Assembly (NCBI RefSeq): GCF_014202495.1
Contig: NZ_JACHHA010000001.1
Coordinates: 62,001-126,000, forward strand
DNA: 64,000 nt
Source: Cerasibacillus quisquiliarum
GTDB lineage: Bacteria; Bacillota; Bacilli; Bacillales; Amphibacillaceae
Reading direction: 5' to 3'
In this document: one piece after another, positions 35,695 through 46,182 of the stretch
How the letters are laid out: the number at the start of each line of letters is the position of its first letter
Numbering within the stretch: position 1 is the first letter of the stretch
The notes under the pieces: model-generated
The model's database searches: none
What the model saw: the letters and a program-made list of their open reading frames with translations, nothing else
What the model was told of the DNA's origin: nothing
Translations under genes and position numbers: made by a program

Positions 35695-37914
35695 ATGGAA
35701 AGCAAAGAGTATCCAACCCCGGAACAAATTGAACAAGAAGGTCATTATAAAGACATGGGGTTAACAGATGAAGAATACGCTCGTGTCAAAAAGATTCTCG
35801 GACGTTTACCAAATTATACAGAAACAGGCCTGTTTTCAGTGATGTGGTCAGAACATTGTAGTTATAAATCATCAAAACCATTGTTGAAGAAATTCCCGAC
35901 TAAAGGTGCACATGTTCTCCAAGGCCCTGGTGAGGGTGCTGGGGTTGTTGATATTGGAGATGGCAAGGCCGTTGTATTTAAAATGGAAAGTCATAATAGT
36001 CCATCATATGTTGAACCTTTTGAAGGTGCTGCAACGGGTGTTGGTGGGATTGTACGTGATGTATTTTCCATGGGAGCTAAACCAATTGCATTGATGAACT
36101 CTTTAAGGTTTGGCCCATTACATCACGCACGCACACAAGAACTTTTTAAAGAAGTTATTCGTGGCATTGCGCATTATGGAAACAACTTAGAAGTACCAAC
36201 AGTTGGTGGCGAGATCCAGTTTGATACATGTTATGAAGAAAACCCGCTCGTAAATGCCATGTGTGTCGGACTTATCGATCATAAAGATATCCAAAAAGGA
36301 ATTGCATCAGGTGTTGGCAATACAGTTATTTACGCAGGACGAGATACTGGTCTTGATGGGATTCATGGGGCTACTTTTTCCTCCGATGAAGTTGAAAGCT
36401 CAGATGAACATACATCAGCTGTTGCGATTGGAGACCCTCATATAGAAAAAAGACTCATCGATGCTTGTTTAGAAGTAGTACAGTCTGATGCACTCGTCGG
36501 TATGCAAGATATGGGGGCAGCAGGTCTTACATCTTCAGCAAGTGAAATGGCAAGTAGTGCTGGTACAGGGCTTGAGTTGTATCTTGATCATGTTCCGCAA
36601 AGAGAAACCAATATGACCGCATATGAAATGATGTTATCTGAATCCCAAGAGCGCATGTTACTTGTTGTTAAAAAAGGACGCGAAAAAGAAATTATCGATA
36701 TTTTTGCTAAGCATGACTTGTTAGCTGTCGCAATTGGAAAAGTGATCGAAGAGAAAGTATTTCGTCTTATCCATAAAGGAGAAGTCGTTGCAAATGTTCC
36801 CGTCGATGCTTTAGATAAAGATGCACCAGTTTATCATCTACCATCAAAGGAAGCATCATATTTTAAAGCTTTCCAAGAAGAAAAAGAAGGAGTTCCAGTG
36901 GTAGACAATTACACACATATGTTAAAAACATTATTACAACAACCGACAATTGCATCGAAAGAATGGGCATATCATCAATTCGATGCAAAAGCTCAAGGAC
37001 ATACATTAGTCGGGCCAGGTTCTAGTGCTAGTGTCGTACAGATAGAAAATACTGATAAGGCTATTGCGATTACGACAGACTGTAATTCCCGCTATATTTA
37101 TTTAGATCCAGAAACAGGTGGGAAAATTGCTGTTGCAGAAGCAGCGAGAAACCTTGTCTGTTCAGGGGCAAAGCCACTTGCCTTAACAGATGGGCTTAAC
37201 TATGGAAATCCGATGAACCCTGAAGTGTTTTGGCAAATGGAAAAAAGTATTGAAGGTATAAGTGAAGCATCCAAAATTTTACACACACCGGTGATTAGCG
37301 GTAATGTATCGATGTATAATCAGTCGAAGAAAGAAGCGATTTTTCCTACACCGATTATTGGAATGGTTGGATTGTATGAATCCATTCACCATATAACACC
37401 AAGTCAATTTCAATCAGCAGGGGATGCTATTTATTTAATAGGTGAAACAAAGCCAGAATTCGGCGGTAGCGAGTTACAGAACGTCATCGAGGGAACATAT
37501 CATGGTAAGGCTCCAGAAATTGATTTACATGTTGAAAAGATACGTCAAGAACAGCTGTTAAACGCTATTAAAAAAGGTATTGTCGTATCAGCGCACGACG
37601 TTTCAGAAGGCGGCCTAGCTGTCACGCTTGCAGAAAGTGTATTTAATGATAAAAAACTTGGTCTTCAAGTCGAATTAGATGGTGACTTAACAACACAGTT
37701 ATTTAGCGAAACACAGTCACGTATCCTTGTATCTGTTAAGGAAGATGATGAAGAGGAATTTAAATCAATGGTACAGGATGCGAAACGCATTGGATATGTA
37801 ACAGATTCAGGAAAATTCCTTGTACAATCTAAGGGAAAGATTATCATTCAAGAATTAGTCGCAACACTTCAAGACATTTGGAGACATGCAATTCCAAATG
37901 CATTAAAAAAATGA
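35695..37914 (+). CDS. purL: Phosphoribosylformylglycinamidine synthase, small PurL subunit
   Basis: 739 residues, the small PurL type that in Bacilli works with PurS and the glutaminase Pur[12 protein letters not shown] holds the catalytic His. [25 protein letters not shown] and the second half ([24 protein letters not shown]) show the doubled AIR-synthase fold with both nucleotide sites. GGAGGAAATAAGT precedes ATG 35695. No purS or purQ is in the operon and PurL has no glutaminase domain of its own (large PurL types have about 1300 residues), so ammonia would have to be supplied freely or by genes elsewhere. Confidence 0.94.
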   Translation: MESKEYPTPEQIEQEGHYKDMGLTDEEYARVKKILGRLPNYTETGLFSVMWSEHCSYKSSKPLLKKFPTKGAHVLQGPGEGAGVVDIGDGKAVVFKMESHNSPSYVEPFEGAATGVGGIVRDVFSMGAKPIALMNSLRFGPLHHARTQELFKEVIRGIAHYGNNLEVPTVGGEIQFDTCYEENPLVNAMCVGLIDHKDIQKGIASGVGNTVIYAGRDTGLDGIHGATFSSDEVESSDEHTSAVAIGDPHIEKRLIDACLEVVQSDALVGMQDMGAAGLTSSASEMASSAGTGLELYLDHVPQRETNMTAYEMMLSESQERMLLVVKKGREKEIIDIFAKHDLLAVAIGKVIEEKVFRLIHKGEVVANVPVDALDKDAPVYHLPSKEASYFKAFQEEKEGVPVVDNYTHMLKTLLQQPTIASKEWAYHQFDAKAQGHTLVGPGSSASVVQIENTDKAIAITTDCNSRYIYLDPETGGKIAVAEAARNLVCSGAKPLALTDGLNYGNPMNPEVFWQMEKSIEGISEASKILHTPVISGNVSMYNQSKKEAIFPTPIIGMVGLYESIHHITPSQFQSAGDAIYLIGETKPEFGGSELQNVIEGTYHGKAPEIDLHVEKIRQEQLLNAIKKGIVVSAHDVSEGGLAVTLAESVFNDKKLGLQVELDGDLTTQLFSETQSRILVSVKEDDEEEFKSMVQDAKRIGYVTDSGKFLVQSKGKIIIQELVATLQDIWRHAIPNALKK

Positions 37915-37936
37915 AGTATAAGTGAGGCTTATAATA

Positions 37937-39283
37937 ATGTTTGGAATTTGGGGACATGATAAGGCAGCCGAAATAACATATTACGGTTTACATGCATTGC
38001 AACATCGTGGTCAAGAAGGGGCAGGTATCGTTATTAGTAATGGAAGAACATTACAGATTCATAAAGATGAAGGATTATTGAATGATGTATTTAACCGTTC
38101 TCATTTTCAAGAATTAAAAGGTCGGGCATCAGTCGGTAATATTCACTATGTCACAAATGGTAATGGTGGAGTAGAGAACATCCAGCCCCACCTATTCCAT
38201 TCTCAGACTGGGAGCATGGCATTGGCTCATATTGGAAATATTATGAATCGAGACGAACTTCGTGGCCAGCTTGAATCAGAAGGTAGTATCTTCCAGTCAG
38301 AAACAGATACAGAATTATTAGCCCATTTAATTAAGAAAAATGGGCAAAAGATTAATGAACAATCTATTACAAATGCATTACAGCAATTAGTCGGTGCATA
38401 TGCTTTTGTTATATTAACCGAGGAAAAGATGTATGTAGCTCTCGATCCACACGGTATTCGGCCATTATCAATCGGAAAACTTCATGATGCAATCGTCGTT
38501 TCATCAGAAACATGTGCCTTCGATATTATCGGAGCGACTTATGAGCGAGAAGTTCGCCCAGGTGAATTACTCATCATTTCTCGAGATGGTATGAAGTCTA
38601 CCCGGTTTGCTTTACGTGAACAGCGCCGACTTTGTGCCATGGAATATGTGTACTTTTCTCGACCAGATAGTGATCTGAATGAAGTGAATGTCCATACTGC
38701 ACGCAAGCGTATGGGAATAGAATTAGCGAAAGAAGCGCCCGTTGATGCCGATGTCGTTACAGGTGTTCCTGACTCAAGCATTTCTGCAGCGATAGGATAT
38801 GCAGAGCAATGTGGTTTACCTTATGAAATGGGTTTAATTAAGAATCGTTATGTCGGACGAACATTTATTCAACCAACACAGGAGTTGCGTGAACAAGGGG
38901 TTAAAATGAAGCTCTCTCCTGTGCGTGGTATTGTTGAAGGGAAACGTGTTGTCATGATTGATGATTCTATCATTCGTGGTACAACATCAATGCGTATCGT
39001 TCGTATGTTAAAAGAAGCAGGAGCTAAGGAAGTCCATGTTCGTATAGCTTCCCCACCTGCGAAAAATCCGTGTTTCTACGGAATTGATATGTCAACAAGA
39101 GAAGAATTAATTGCAGCAAATCGTACAGTAGAAGAAATAGCAAATTTAATTTGTGCTGATAGTCTTGCTTTTTTAACTCCAGAAGGGATGGAAAAAGCGA
39201 TCGTTCAGCAAACAACGCTTAATCAAGGTGTGTGTCAAGCGTGCTTTACGGGTCAATATCCAGTTAAGAAGAATAGAAAATAA
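37937..39283 (+). CDS. purF: Amidophosphoribosyltransferase lacking the catalytic N-terminal Cys
   Basis: 448 residues from ATG 37937, behind AAGTGAGG. PurF makes phosphoribosylamine from PRPP. In normal enzymes a short propeptide is cut to expose Cys1 in ECGVFGIWGH. Here the protein starts MFGIWGH, and the five upstream codons (GTG start, after a TAA) contain no Cys. Other glutamine-site residues are altered: usual GHVRYAT is GNIHYVT (Arg to His70), and usual ALAHNGN is ALAHIGN (Asn to Ile99). The PRPP-binding motif VVMIDDSIIRGTTS and overall fold are intact. Only ammonia-dependent activity is expected. One of the Cys residues that bind the [4Fe-4S] cluster in B. subtilis PurF also appears lost (NQGVC for NCGQC). 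Confidence 0.92.
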   Translation: MFGIWGHDKAAEITYYGLHALQHRGQEGAGIVISNGRTLQIHKDEGLLNDVFNRSHFQELKGRASVGNIHYVTNGNGGVENIQPHLFHSQTGSMALAHIGNIMNRDELRGQLESEGSIFQSETDTELLAHLIKKNGQKINEQSITNALQQLVGAYAFVILTEEKMYVALDPHGIRPLSIGKLHDAIVVSSETCAFDIIGATYEREVRPGELLIISRDGMKSTRFALREQRRLCAMEYVYFSRPDSDLNEVNVHTARKRMGIELAKEAPVDADVVTGVPDSSISAAIGYAEQCGLPYEMGLIKNRYVGRTFIQPTQELREQGVKMKLSPVRGIVEGKRVVMIDDSIIRGTTSMRIVRMLKEAGAKEVHVRIASPPAKNPCFYGIDMSTREELIAANRTVEEIANLICADSLAFLTPEGMEKAIVQQTTLNQGVCQACFTGQYPVKKNRK

Positions 39284-39323
39284 CGACAATCAATAGAACG
39301 AATAAAAAGGTGGGTTATACGAT

Positions 39324-40343
39324 ATGTCGGATATGTATAAAGCGGCCGGTGTAGACGTTGAAAAGGGTTATGAAGCTGTTGAACGAATGAAGAAACATAT
39401 TAATAAAACAACACGTAAAGAAGTGTTAGGGGGAATCGGTGCTTTTGCAGGCATGTTTGATCTTTCTCAATTGAACTATAAAGAACCTGTTCTCGTATCA
39501 GGAACAGATGGTGTTGGAACAAAATTAAAGCTAGCCTTTCAAATGGATAAGCATGATTCAGTCGGGATTGATCTAGTCGCTATGTGTGTCAATGATATCG
39601 TTAGCCAAGGGGCCGAACCATTATTTTTCCTTGATTACATAGCATGTGGTAAGAATAATCCCCAAACGATTGAACAAATTGTTAGTGGTGTTGCTGATGG
39701 CTGTGTCCAGTCTGGTGCTGCCTTAATTGGTGGCGAGACAGCTGAAATGCCAGGGATGTATGCTGATGATGAATATGATTTAGCTGGCTTTGCTGTTGGT
39801 ATTGTTGATAAATCACAAATTGTTACAGGAGAAAACATTGTTCCAGGTGATGTCGTGATAGGTCTTCCATCAAGTGGGATTCACTCTAACGGCTATTCAT
39901 TAGTACGTCATATTATTAAAGATTTGGATTTGAACGAGACATATGAAGGGTTTAATAAATCTCTTGGTGACGTTTTATTAACACCGACAAAAATTTATGC
40001 CAAGCCAATATTGGCTACGCTAAAAACATGTGATATTAAAGGTATTTCGCATATAACTGGTGGTGGTTTTTATGAAAACCTTCCACGCATGTTGCCAGAA
40101 GGATTAGGTGTGACACTTGATTCGTCAAGTTGGCATGTCCCACAAATCTTCAGTTTCTTACAGGAGAAAGGGAATATTCCATTAAAAGAAATGTATGGCG
40201 TCTTTAATATGGGAGTCGGAATGGCTGTTGTTGTGAAACGAGCAGATGAAGAAAGAGCATTAAATACAATACGAAAATACGAGCCAGATGCTACGGTTAT
40301 TGGAACAGTTACAGATAAAGAGGGAGTGCATTTTGTAGAATGA
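39324..40343 (+). CDS. purM: Phosphoribosylaminoimidazole synthetase PurM
   Basis: 339 residues. Begins with [21 protein letters not shown] and continues with [14 protein letters not shown] (nucleotide binding), [28 protein letters not shown] and [11 protein letters not shown]. It closes the imidazole ring of AIR from FGAM with ATP. AAAGGTGGG precedes the ATG. The stop overlaps purN by four bases. Confidence 0.95.
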   Translation: MSDMYKAAGVDVEKGYEAVERMKKHINKTTRKEVLGGIGAFAGMFDLSQLNYKEPVLVSGTDGVGTKLKLAFQMDKHDSVGIDLVAMCVNDIVSQGAEPLFFLDYIACGKNNPQTIEQIVSGVADGCVQSGAALIGGETAEMPGMYADDEYDLAGFAVGIVDKSQIVTGENIVPGDVVIGLPSSGIHSNGYSLVRHIIKDLDLNETYEGFNKSLGDVLLTPTKIYAKPILATLKTCDIKGISHITGGGFYENLPRMLPEGLGVTLDSSSWHVPQIFSFLQEKGNIPLKEMYGVFNMGVGMAVVVKRADEERALNTIRKYEPDATVIGTVTDKEGVHFVE

Positions 40344-40909
40344 ACAGAGTGAAGGCAGCTGTCTTTGCCTCGGGAACGGGAAGTAATTTTCAAGCCATCA
40401 TGGAAAAGGAAAACCTAGGATGTGATATTACCCTATTAGTTTGTGATCAGCCAGAAGCAAAAGTCATTGCAAAAGCAGAAGCCTTACATGTTCCTACACT
40501 TGTTTTTGAGCCGAAACAATATGCATCAAAGGCGGATTTCGAAACGATGATACGAGATAAGTTACAAGAATTAGACGTTCAATGGATTTTTTTAGCAGGA
40601 TATATGCGTCTTATTGGTCCGACATTGTTACAGGAGTTTGAAGGGCGAATTATAAATATCCATCCGTCTTTATTACCACAATTCCCTGGGTTGGACGCAA
40701 TTGGTCAAGCGTTTCGAGCTAATGTAGAACAGACAGGGGTAACGATTCATTACGTTGATGCAGGAATGGATACAGGTCCGATTATCGCTCAAGAAAAAGT
40801 TCCGATATCCAAAACAGATACACTTGAACAATTGCAACAAAAAATTCAACAAGTCGAACATCGACTATATCCTGAAGTGATTCAATCACTTGTAAATAAT
40901 AATCAATAA
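40340..40909 (+). CDS. purN: Phosphoribosylglycinamide formyltransferase PurN
   Basis: 189 residues. The catalytic triad is present: Asn and His in [10 protein letters not shown], and Asp in [24 protein letters not shown] binds the substrate phosphate. It transfers a formyl group from 10-formyl-THF to GAR. The segment usually FPGKDAIGQA reads [10 protein letters not shown], a minor change. It overlaps purM, and 11 bases separate it from purH. Confidence 0.94.
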   Translation: MNRVKAAVFASGTGSNFQAIMEKENLGCDITLLVCDQPEAKVIAKAEALHVPTLVFEPKQYASKADFETMIRDKLQELDVQWIFLAGYMRLIGPTLLQEFEGRIINIHPSLLPQFPGLDAIGQAFRANVEQTGVTIHYVDAGMDTGPIIAQEKVPISKTDTLEQLQQKIQQVEHRLYPEVIQSLVNNNQ

Positions 40910-40920
40910 GGAGCAATACT

Positions 40921-42453
40921 ATGACTAAAAGAGCTTTATTAAGTGTTTCTAATAAATCAGGCCTCATTGAATTTGCTAGAGGACTACATCATCTAGATTA
41001 TGAATTGATTTCTACTGGTGGTACATTACGCACACTACAAGAAGCAGGTTTACCTGCTATTCCAGTAGAGCAAGTGACAAGCTTTCCTGAGATTCTTGAA
41101 GGACGAGTTAAAACACTTCATCCATTTATACATGGTGGGCTTTTAGCGAAAGTAGACAATCCAGATCATCAAGAGCAATTAAAAGAACATGGGATTCAAC
41201 CAATTGATATCGTTGTTGTTAATTTATATCCGTTCAAGGAAACGTTAGAATGCGTTGATGCTACAAAAGAAGATATGATTGAAAATATTGATATTGGTGG
41301 ACCGACAATGCTTCGTGCTGCCGCTAAGAACTATCAGTATGTTACTGTTGTTGTTGATCCGAATGATTATGACACCGTATTAGCTAAGTTAAATACGAAT
41401 ACATTGGATTTAGTGGATCGTGAAGAACTCGCAGCGAAAGTTTTTCGCCATACAGCACAATACGATGCATTAATTGCCCAATATTTTATGAAAGAAACAT
41501 CTAATCCTTTCCCAGAGACATTAACAGTCACTTATGAAAAGGTACAAACGCTGCGTTATGGGGAAAATCCACATCAAGAGGCGGCTTTTTATAAACAACC
41601 ACTGAGAACAACGATGAGTCTTGCTGAAAGTAAACAGCTACACGGTAAAGACTTATCATATAACAATATTCAAGATGCAAATGCATGTATCGAAATTATT
41701 GCAGAGTACAATCAGCCAGCTGCAGTTGCTGTGAAACATATGAATCCATGTGGTATCGGTGTTAGTGATACGTTAGAAGATGCTTTTCAAAAAGCGTATG
41801 ATGCAGACCCGGTTTCAATATTTGGTGGTATTGTCGCACTAAACCGTGAAGTGACTGAAGCAGTTGCAGAAAAACTAAGTCAAATTTTCTTAGAAATTGT
41901 TATCGCTCCAAGTTTTACTGAAGACGCATTAGCTATTTTAACAAAAAAGAAAAATATTCGTTTACTTGAATTGCCACTGGATGATCACAATGGTAAAACA
42001 CATCAACTTGTCAGCGTTCATGGCGGTATTTTAGTTCAAGATACAGATTTAGGTCATCTCGATGAAAAGACAATGACTGTTCCAACAAAAAGGAAACCAA
42101 CAGAAGCAGAAATGGCTTCATTAACTTTTGCTTGGAAAGCAGTCAAACATGTTAAATCAAATGCGATTGTACTTGCAAAAGATGAACAAACAATCGGAGT
42201 CGGTGCTGGGCAAATGAACCGTGTCGGAGCCGCTAAGATTGCGATAGAACAAGCAGGTGATAAAGCAAAAGGTGCTGTCATGGCATCTGATGCATTCTTT
42301 CCAATGCCAGATACAGTTGAAGCAGCCGCAAAAGCAGGCATTACTGCCATTATTCAACCAGGTGGTTCAAAACGTGACCAAGATTCAATTGATATGTGTG
42401 ACCAATACGGAATTGCTATGGTATTTACTGGCATGAGACATTTCAAACATTAA
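40921..42453 (+). CDS. purH: Bifunctional AICAR transformylase / IMP cyclohydrolase PurH
   Basis: 510 residues. The MGS-like cyclohydrolase domain is N-terminal ([24 protein letters not shown]-type segment [14 protein letters not shown]), followed by the transformylase domain with the KHMNPCG motif and RVGAAKIAI. It performs the last two steps to IMP. AAGGAGCAATACT precedes the ATG. Normal length; nothing odd. Confidence 0.95.
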   Translation: MTKRALLSVSNKSGLIEFARGLHHLDYELISTGGTLRTLQEAGLPAIPVEQVTSFPEILEGRVKTLHPFIHGGLLAKVDNPDHQEQLKEHGIQPIDIVVVNLYPFKETLECVDATKEDMIENIDIGGPTMLRAAAKNYQYVTVVVDPNDYDTVLAKLNTNTLDLVDREELAAKVFRHTAQYDALIAQYFMKETSNPFPETLTVTYEKVQTLRYGENPHQEAAFYKQPLRTTMSLAESKQLHGKDLSYNNIQDANACIEIIAEYNQPAAVAVKHMNPCGIGVSDTLEDAFQKAYDADPVSIFGGIVALNREVTEAVAEKLSQIFLEIVIAPSFTEDALAILTKKKNIRLLELPLDDHNGKTHQLVSVHGGILVQDTDLGHLDEKTMTVPTKRKPTEAEMASLTFAWKAVKHVKSNAIVLAKDEQTIGVGAGQMNRVGAAKIAIEQAGDKAKGAVMASDAFFPMPDTVEAAAKAGITAIIQPGGSKRDQDSIDMCDQYGIAMVFTGMRHFKH

Positions 42454-42471
42454 TTAAAAGGAGACTAGCCA

Positions 42472-43716
42472 ATGAATGTATTAGTTATTGGTCGTGGTGG
42501 GCGCGAGCATAGTATTGTAGCCAAATTAGCAGAGAGCAAGAAAATTAATACATTGTATATTGCTCCTGGTAATGACGGTATGTCTGATAAAGCAGTATGT
42601 GTCAATATTGATGAAACGAATATTGAGGGTCTTGTCCAATTTGCAAAAGAAAAAAACATTGGATTAACTTTTGTTGGTCCAGAAAACCCATTACTATTAG
42701 GCATAGCTGATCGCTTTGAGGAACATGGTCTTAAAATCTTCGCCCCACGGAAAGATGCAGCTATGCTTGAAGGAAGTAAAAGTTTTGCAAAAGCTTTTAT
42801 GAAAAGACATAATATCCCTACTGCTGATTATGAGACATTTACCGACCCTGAAGCGGCAAAAGCATATATTAAAGCAAAAGGAACCCCCATCGTCATTAAA
42901 GCAGATGGACTTGCTCAAGGGAAAGGTGTTGTCGTTGCTGAAACATTAGATGAAGCACTTGATGCGATTGATGCGATGATGATTGATAAAACATTTGCCG
43001 ATGCTGGTACAAAAATTGTTATCGAAGAGTACTTAGAAGGTCGAGAGTTTTCTTATATTGCTTTTGTATATGAAAATAATGTTTTTCCAATGATTCCAGC
43101 ACGTGATCATAAACGTGCTTTTGACAATGATAAGGGACCGAACACAGGAGGAATGGGTTCGTTTGCCCCAGTACCAGATATTTCTGAAGAAACATTAGCT
43201 TATGCTACTGAAGCCATTTTGCAAAAAACAGCTGACGGAATGGTGGCGGAAGGTCGACCGTTTACTGGCATTCTTTATGCTGGATTAATGATGACTAAAG
43301 ATGGGCCGAAAGTGATTGAATTTAATACACGTTTTGGTGATCCTGAAACACAAGTGATTTTGCCTTTATTAAAAAATGATTTACTACAAGTATTGCTTGA
43401 TGTATTAGCTGGAAAAGATCCACAGCTTGCTTGGGAAGATGAAACATGTGTCGGTGTCGTCTTAGCAGCGAATGGATATCCGAGTTCATATGAGAAAAAC
43501 TTATCCATCCCGACATTTAAAGGCGATGTGTTTACCATTTATGCTGGGGTAAAAAGAAAAGAGGATCATCTTGTATCCAATGGCGGTCGTGTCCTACTTG
43601 TAGGTTCAAAGCAACCAACAATTGAAGCCGCTACTGAAAAAGTCTATCAATCTATGGAAGCCGCACTTAGAAATCATCCAGGCTTCTTTTACCGGAAAGA
43701 TATAGCTAAATTGTAA
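42472..43716 (+). CDS. purD: Phosphoribosylamine-glycine ligase PurD
   Basis: 414 residues of the ATP-grasp fold: VIGRGGREHSIVAKLA, FVGPENPLLLGIAD, KADGLAQGKGVVVAETLDEA and EFNTRFGDPETQVILPLL. It joins glycine to phosphoribosylamine, the product of PurF. AAAAGGAGACTAGCC precedes the ATG. It is the last gene of the operon. No terminator of its own is obvious before the IS remnant at 43723, whose end begins 7 bases after the stop. Confidence 0.95.
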   Translation: MNVLVIGRGGREHSIVAKLAESKKINTLYIAPGNDGMSDKAVCVNIDETNIEGLVQFAKEKNIGLTFVGPENPLLLGIADRFEEHGLKIFAPRKDAAMLEGSKSFAKAFMKRHNIPTADYETFTDPEAAKAYIKAKGTPIVIKADGLAQGKGVVVAETLDEALDAIDAMMIDKTFADAGTKIVIEEYLEGREFSYIAFVYENNVFPMIPARDHKRAFDNDKGPNTGGMGSFAPVPDISEETLAYATEAILQKTADGMVAEGRPFTGILYAGLMMTKDGPKVIEFNTRFGDPETQVILPLLKNDLLQVLLDVLAGKDPQLAWEDETCVGVVLAANGYPSSYEKNLSIPTFKGDVFTIYAGVKRKEDHLVSNGGRVLLVGSKQPTIEAATEKVYQSMEAALRNHPGFFYRKDIAKL

Positions 43717-43722
43717 ATAGGA

Positions 43723-44071
43723 TCTGGGACAAAACCAGTCTTAAATGAGAAAATTCAGGAATCAACATTAAAATGTTGTTTCCGCAATTTCTTTTTTGTT
43801 TCGGATTGTTAGGATTATTATTATTTTGGATTTTGGCGGTATACTTTTTTAAGTTTACCGCCATTAAGGCAAATGCTAATTCATTTTCTACTTTCGATTT
43901 TCCTCTAACGGATAATCGAGTGAATGACAAATTAGCCTTCAAGAATCCAAAAACTGGTTCAACATCTATTTTGCGTTTTTTATAAATGTCTCCAGTTCCT
44001 TCTTCCGAAAGCTTAGTTCTTATATATTCTCTTTGCTGCTTGCCATTGACGTCGTGTTCGAATCTTGGCAT
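43723..44071 (-). pseudogene. C-terminal remnant of an IS1182-family transposase
   Basis: The frame includes YKKRKIDVEPVFGFLKANLSFTRLSVRGKSKVENELAFALMAVNLKK, the conserved C-terminal block of IS1182 DDE transposases with the catalytic Glu. The rest of the gene is missing. The sequence next to the purD end, GGATCTGGGACAAAACCAGTC, looks like the element's terminal repeat (compare GAATCTGAGACAAAACTCAG at 2641). Insertion right behind purD may have removed the operon's terminator. Confidence 0.78.
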
Positions 44072-44119
44072 TCGATGGAAGGGGTCGGGGCCCCACCAGC
44101 GAATGCTTAGATTCGATTT

Positions 44120-44198
44120 GTCCGTGTTACAATAAAAAACAGGTGAGCCTAATAGGCATTATTTTTCCTGAACCTGTAAGTCGTTCAATAACACGGAC
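44120..44198. repeat. Nested inverted repeats, about 79 bases
   Basis: GTCCGTGTTA (44120-44129) and TAACACGGAC (44189-44198) are exact inverse copies. Inside them ACAGGT (44139-44144) faces ACCTGT. No coding sequence lies between. It could be a miniature element or the fused ends of a deleted IS. Confidence 0.6.
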
Positions 44199-44251
44199 AA
44201 TAAACGATGTCAATGGTGGCGTGATAGACAGCTTTAATAGTGAATTTTAAA

Positions 44252-44851
44252 TTAAAAATGGATGTATTTTCTTATTCCTTGATCTAGTGTTTCTTCGTAA
44301 TCCATTAAAACAGAACCTATTAATCGAAACGCCGATTGTTGATTTGGAAAGATTCGTATGACTCTTTCTCGTCTTCTAATCTCTGAATTTATTCTTTCTA
44401 GGACATTTGTGGTTTTAATGTGTTTATGTGCGTTCTCTGGCTCAGCGAAAAATTGAATCGCATCTTCAAATCCATCATCTAGTCTTTCAATAGCCTTTTG
44501 ATATTTACCGTTGTCTTCGTATGTCTTGATGAACTCTTCTTTTAGTTCCCTGGCTATTTTACTATTTGGGGATCTAAAAATACTTTTAGCCAGATTACGC
44601 GCGTCTTCTGAGTCTTTCTTAGGCATCGCATCTATGATGTTTTTAATGAAGTGAACTGTACATCGCTGCCAGGTGGAGCCGACAAATTTTTCTTCAATGG
44701 CAGCTCTAAGCCCTTGATGAGCATCGGAAATAACTATGCGAGGTGACTTTAACCCGCGAGATATTAAATAATCGAAGAAATCACTCCAATTTTTCTTTGA
44801 CTCAGCTTGGGAAATTTTCAAACCGATAATTTCATTAATTTGAGTCATCAT
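44252..44851 (-). pseudogene. IS256-family transposase with a large internal deletion
   Basis: 199 residues. After a start MMTQINEI typical of the transposase N-terminus, the sequence jumps straight to the middle of the catalytic region (SRGLKSPRIVISDAHQGLRAAIEEKF contains the second Asp; QRCTVHFIKNIIDAMPK; NVLERINSEIRRRERVIRIFPNQQSAFRLIGSVL with the catalytic Glu). The N-terminal half including the first Asp (about 190 residues) is gone. A ribosome site and ATG are preserved. Inactive, but its end could still be recognised by a complete copy. Confidence 0.85.
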
Positions 44852-44914
44852 AAATTCCTCCTTGAATGTTTTTTTGGGTTATAAACATTGTTCCAGGAAT
44901 TGTGATGGCTCATT

Positions 44915-44944
44915 CTCTTTTTACACAATTATATAGACTTAATC
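44915..44944. mobile_element. IS256-type terminal inverted repeat
   Basis: Read on the minus strand this is GATTAAGTCTATATAATTG followed by TGTAAAAAGAG, the IS256-family end in front of the transposase start. A shortened match (TTATAGACTTAATC) occurs at 48319-48332 beside another 21-bp array. Confidence 0.7.
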
Positions 44945-44967
44945 AGGGAGCCTGTGTTCCCGAACCA

Positions 44968-45054
44968 AAATCGCGCAACCCCGAGCCCAAATCGCGCGAC
45001 CCTGGGCCAAAATCGCGCGACCTCGGGTCAAACTCACATGCCCAACCCAAATTC
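44968..45054. repeat. 21-bp minisatellite, three clear units plus decayed ones
   Basis: Units beginning AAATCGCGC at 44968, 44989 and 45010, each 21 bases and ending in CCC, CCA and TCA, followed by degenerate units. The same family forms a longer array at 48329-48555. Confidence 0.75.
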
Positions 45055-45079
45055 ACGCACAAATACCCTAATAAAAAGA

Positions 45080-45110
45080 AGATTTTCTCCAAGCGCAGAA
45101 AATCTCCTTT
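45080..45110. terminator. Terminator downstream of the hydratase-family gene
   Basis: AGATTTTCT and AGAAAATCT pair around CCAAGCGC. T-runs lie on both strands, so it can end minus-strand transcription from 45142. Confidence 0.8.
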
Positions 45111-45141
45111 TTATTTTTGCAAACAATGCTTTGACACTCTT

Positions 45142-46182
45142 TTATTTTTCAAAGAATGATTCAACCAATTCATCTGAAACTTTTTCAAGTGTCTTATATT
45201 TATAGTTAGGGTTACGGTCTTTATCGACTAAGACTGAGCGCACACCTTCGAAAAAGTCATCATGTTTCATGAAGTTTTCAGCTAAAACTAAATCTGTTTT
45301 TAAGCATTCTCTAAATGATTTTCCTACACCACGTTTTAATTGTTCGAGTGTCACCTTTAGCGAGACTGGTGATTTCTCCAATAGTCTTTTTTTCGTCTTC
45401 TCTCCAAATTCGCTTTCTTCGCCATCTAGAGAAGCCACGATTTCTTCAAGTGTATCGTGACTAAAATGTTTATCTATAACTGGTTGTAATCGTTGGAGTT
45501 CACCTAGCTCCTTAGGTGTCGAAGCATATTTTTCTACAAGAGTGGAGAGACGTTTTTCCACATTACCGTTAAGCCAGTCTTCGGACTTCAGTTCATCAAG
45601 CAATTTGACCAACTGCTCAGTCTGTACGTGAGCATCAGCTGCTTCTAAATAAAGCACATCAGCTGCACCGATTGTTCGTGCTGTTAATACAACATAACGA
45701 CCAGCCATACCTGGCCCTTTATTTAGAAAATAGGTTGCACCAACATCAGGGAAAAACCCGATATTCATTTCAGGCATAGCCCATTTCGTCTGTTCAGTTA
45801 CAATCTTATAATCTGCGCCGTATGTTAAGCCGACACCACCGCCCATGACAATTCCGTCTAAATTAGCGACAATCGGTTTCGGATAATCAAAAATGATCGC
45901 ATCTGTTTCATACTCTAAGTCGAAGAAAGCAACAGCGTCTTCGATTTTAGCACCACCTTGGCGTGCTTCATAGAGCGTTTTAATGTCACCACCTGCACAA
46001 AATGCTCGGTCACCCGCCGCATCAAACAGTACGACCTGAACAGTATCATCATCACGCCATTTATTCAGCGTTTCATTAATTCCTTTTAACATATCATAGT
46101 TCAGCGCATTTAATGCTTTTGGACGATTGAGTGTGATTACCCCTAGACCATTTTTCTCCTTTGAAAATAAAACGTCACCCAT
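45142..46182 (-). CDS. 3-hydroxyisobutyryl-CoA hydrolase-like protein (ECH_2 family)
   Basis: 346 residues of the crotonase superfamily, about 80 longer than simple enoyl-CoA hydratases, as in 3-hydroxyisobutyryl-CoA hydrolase of valine breakdown. The oxyanion-hole segments are AFCAGGDIKTLYEA and VMGGGVGLTYGADYKIVTE, with the acidic active-site region AMPEMNIGFFPDVGATYFL, the hydrolase-type signature. ATG 46182 follows GGGAGGCG; a TTG directly before it is less likely. Together with the hydratase gene 197 bases upstream on the same strand it points to branched-chain or fatty-acid catabolism. Confidence 0.82.
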   Translation of the reverse strand: MGDVLFSKEKNGLGVITLNRPKALNALNYDMLKGINETLNKWRDDDTVQVVLFDAAGDRAFCAGGDIKTLYEARQGGAKIEDAVAFFDLEYETDAIIFDYPKPIVANLDGIVMGGGVGLTYGADYKIVTEQTKWAMPEMNIGFFPDVGATYFLNKGPGMAGRYVVLTARTIGAADVLYLEAADAHVQTEQLVKLLDELKSEDWLNGNVEKRLSTLVEKYASTPKELGELQRLQPVIDKHFSHDTLEEIVASLDGEESEFGEKTKKRLLEKSPVSLKVTLEQLKRGVGKSFRECLKTDLVLAENFMKHDDFFEGVRSVLVDKDRNPNYKYKTLEKVSDELVESFFEK

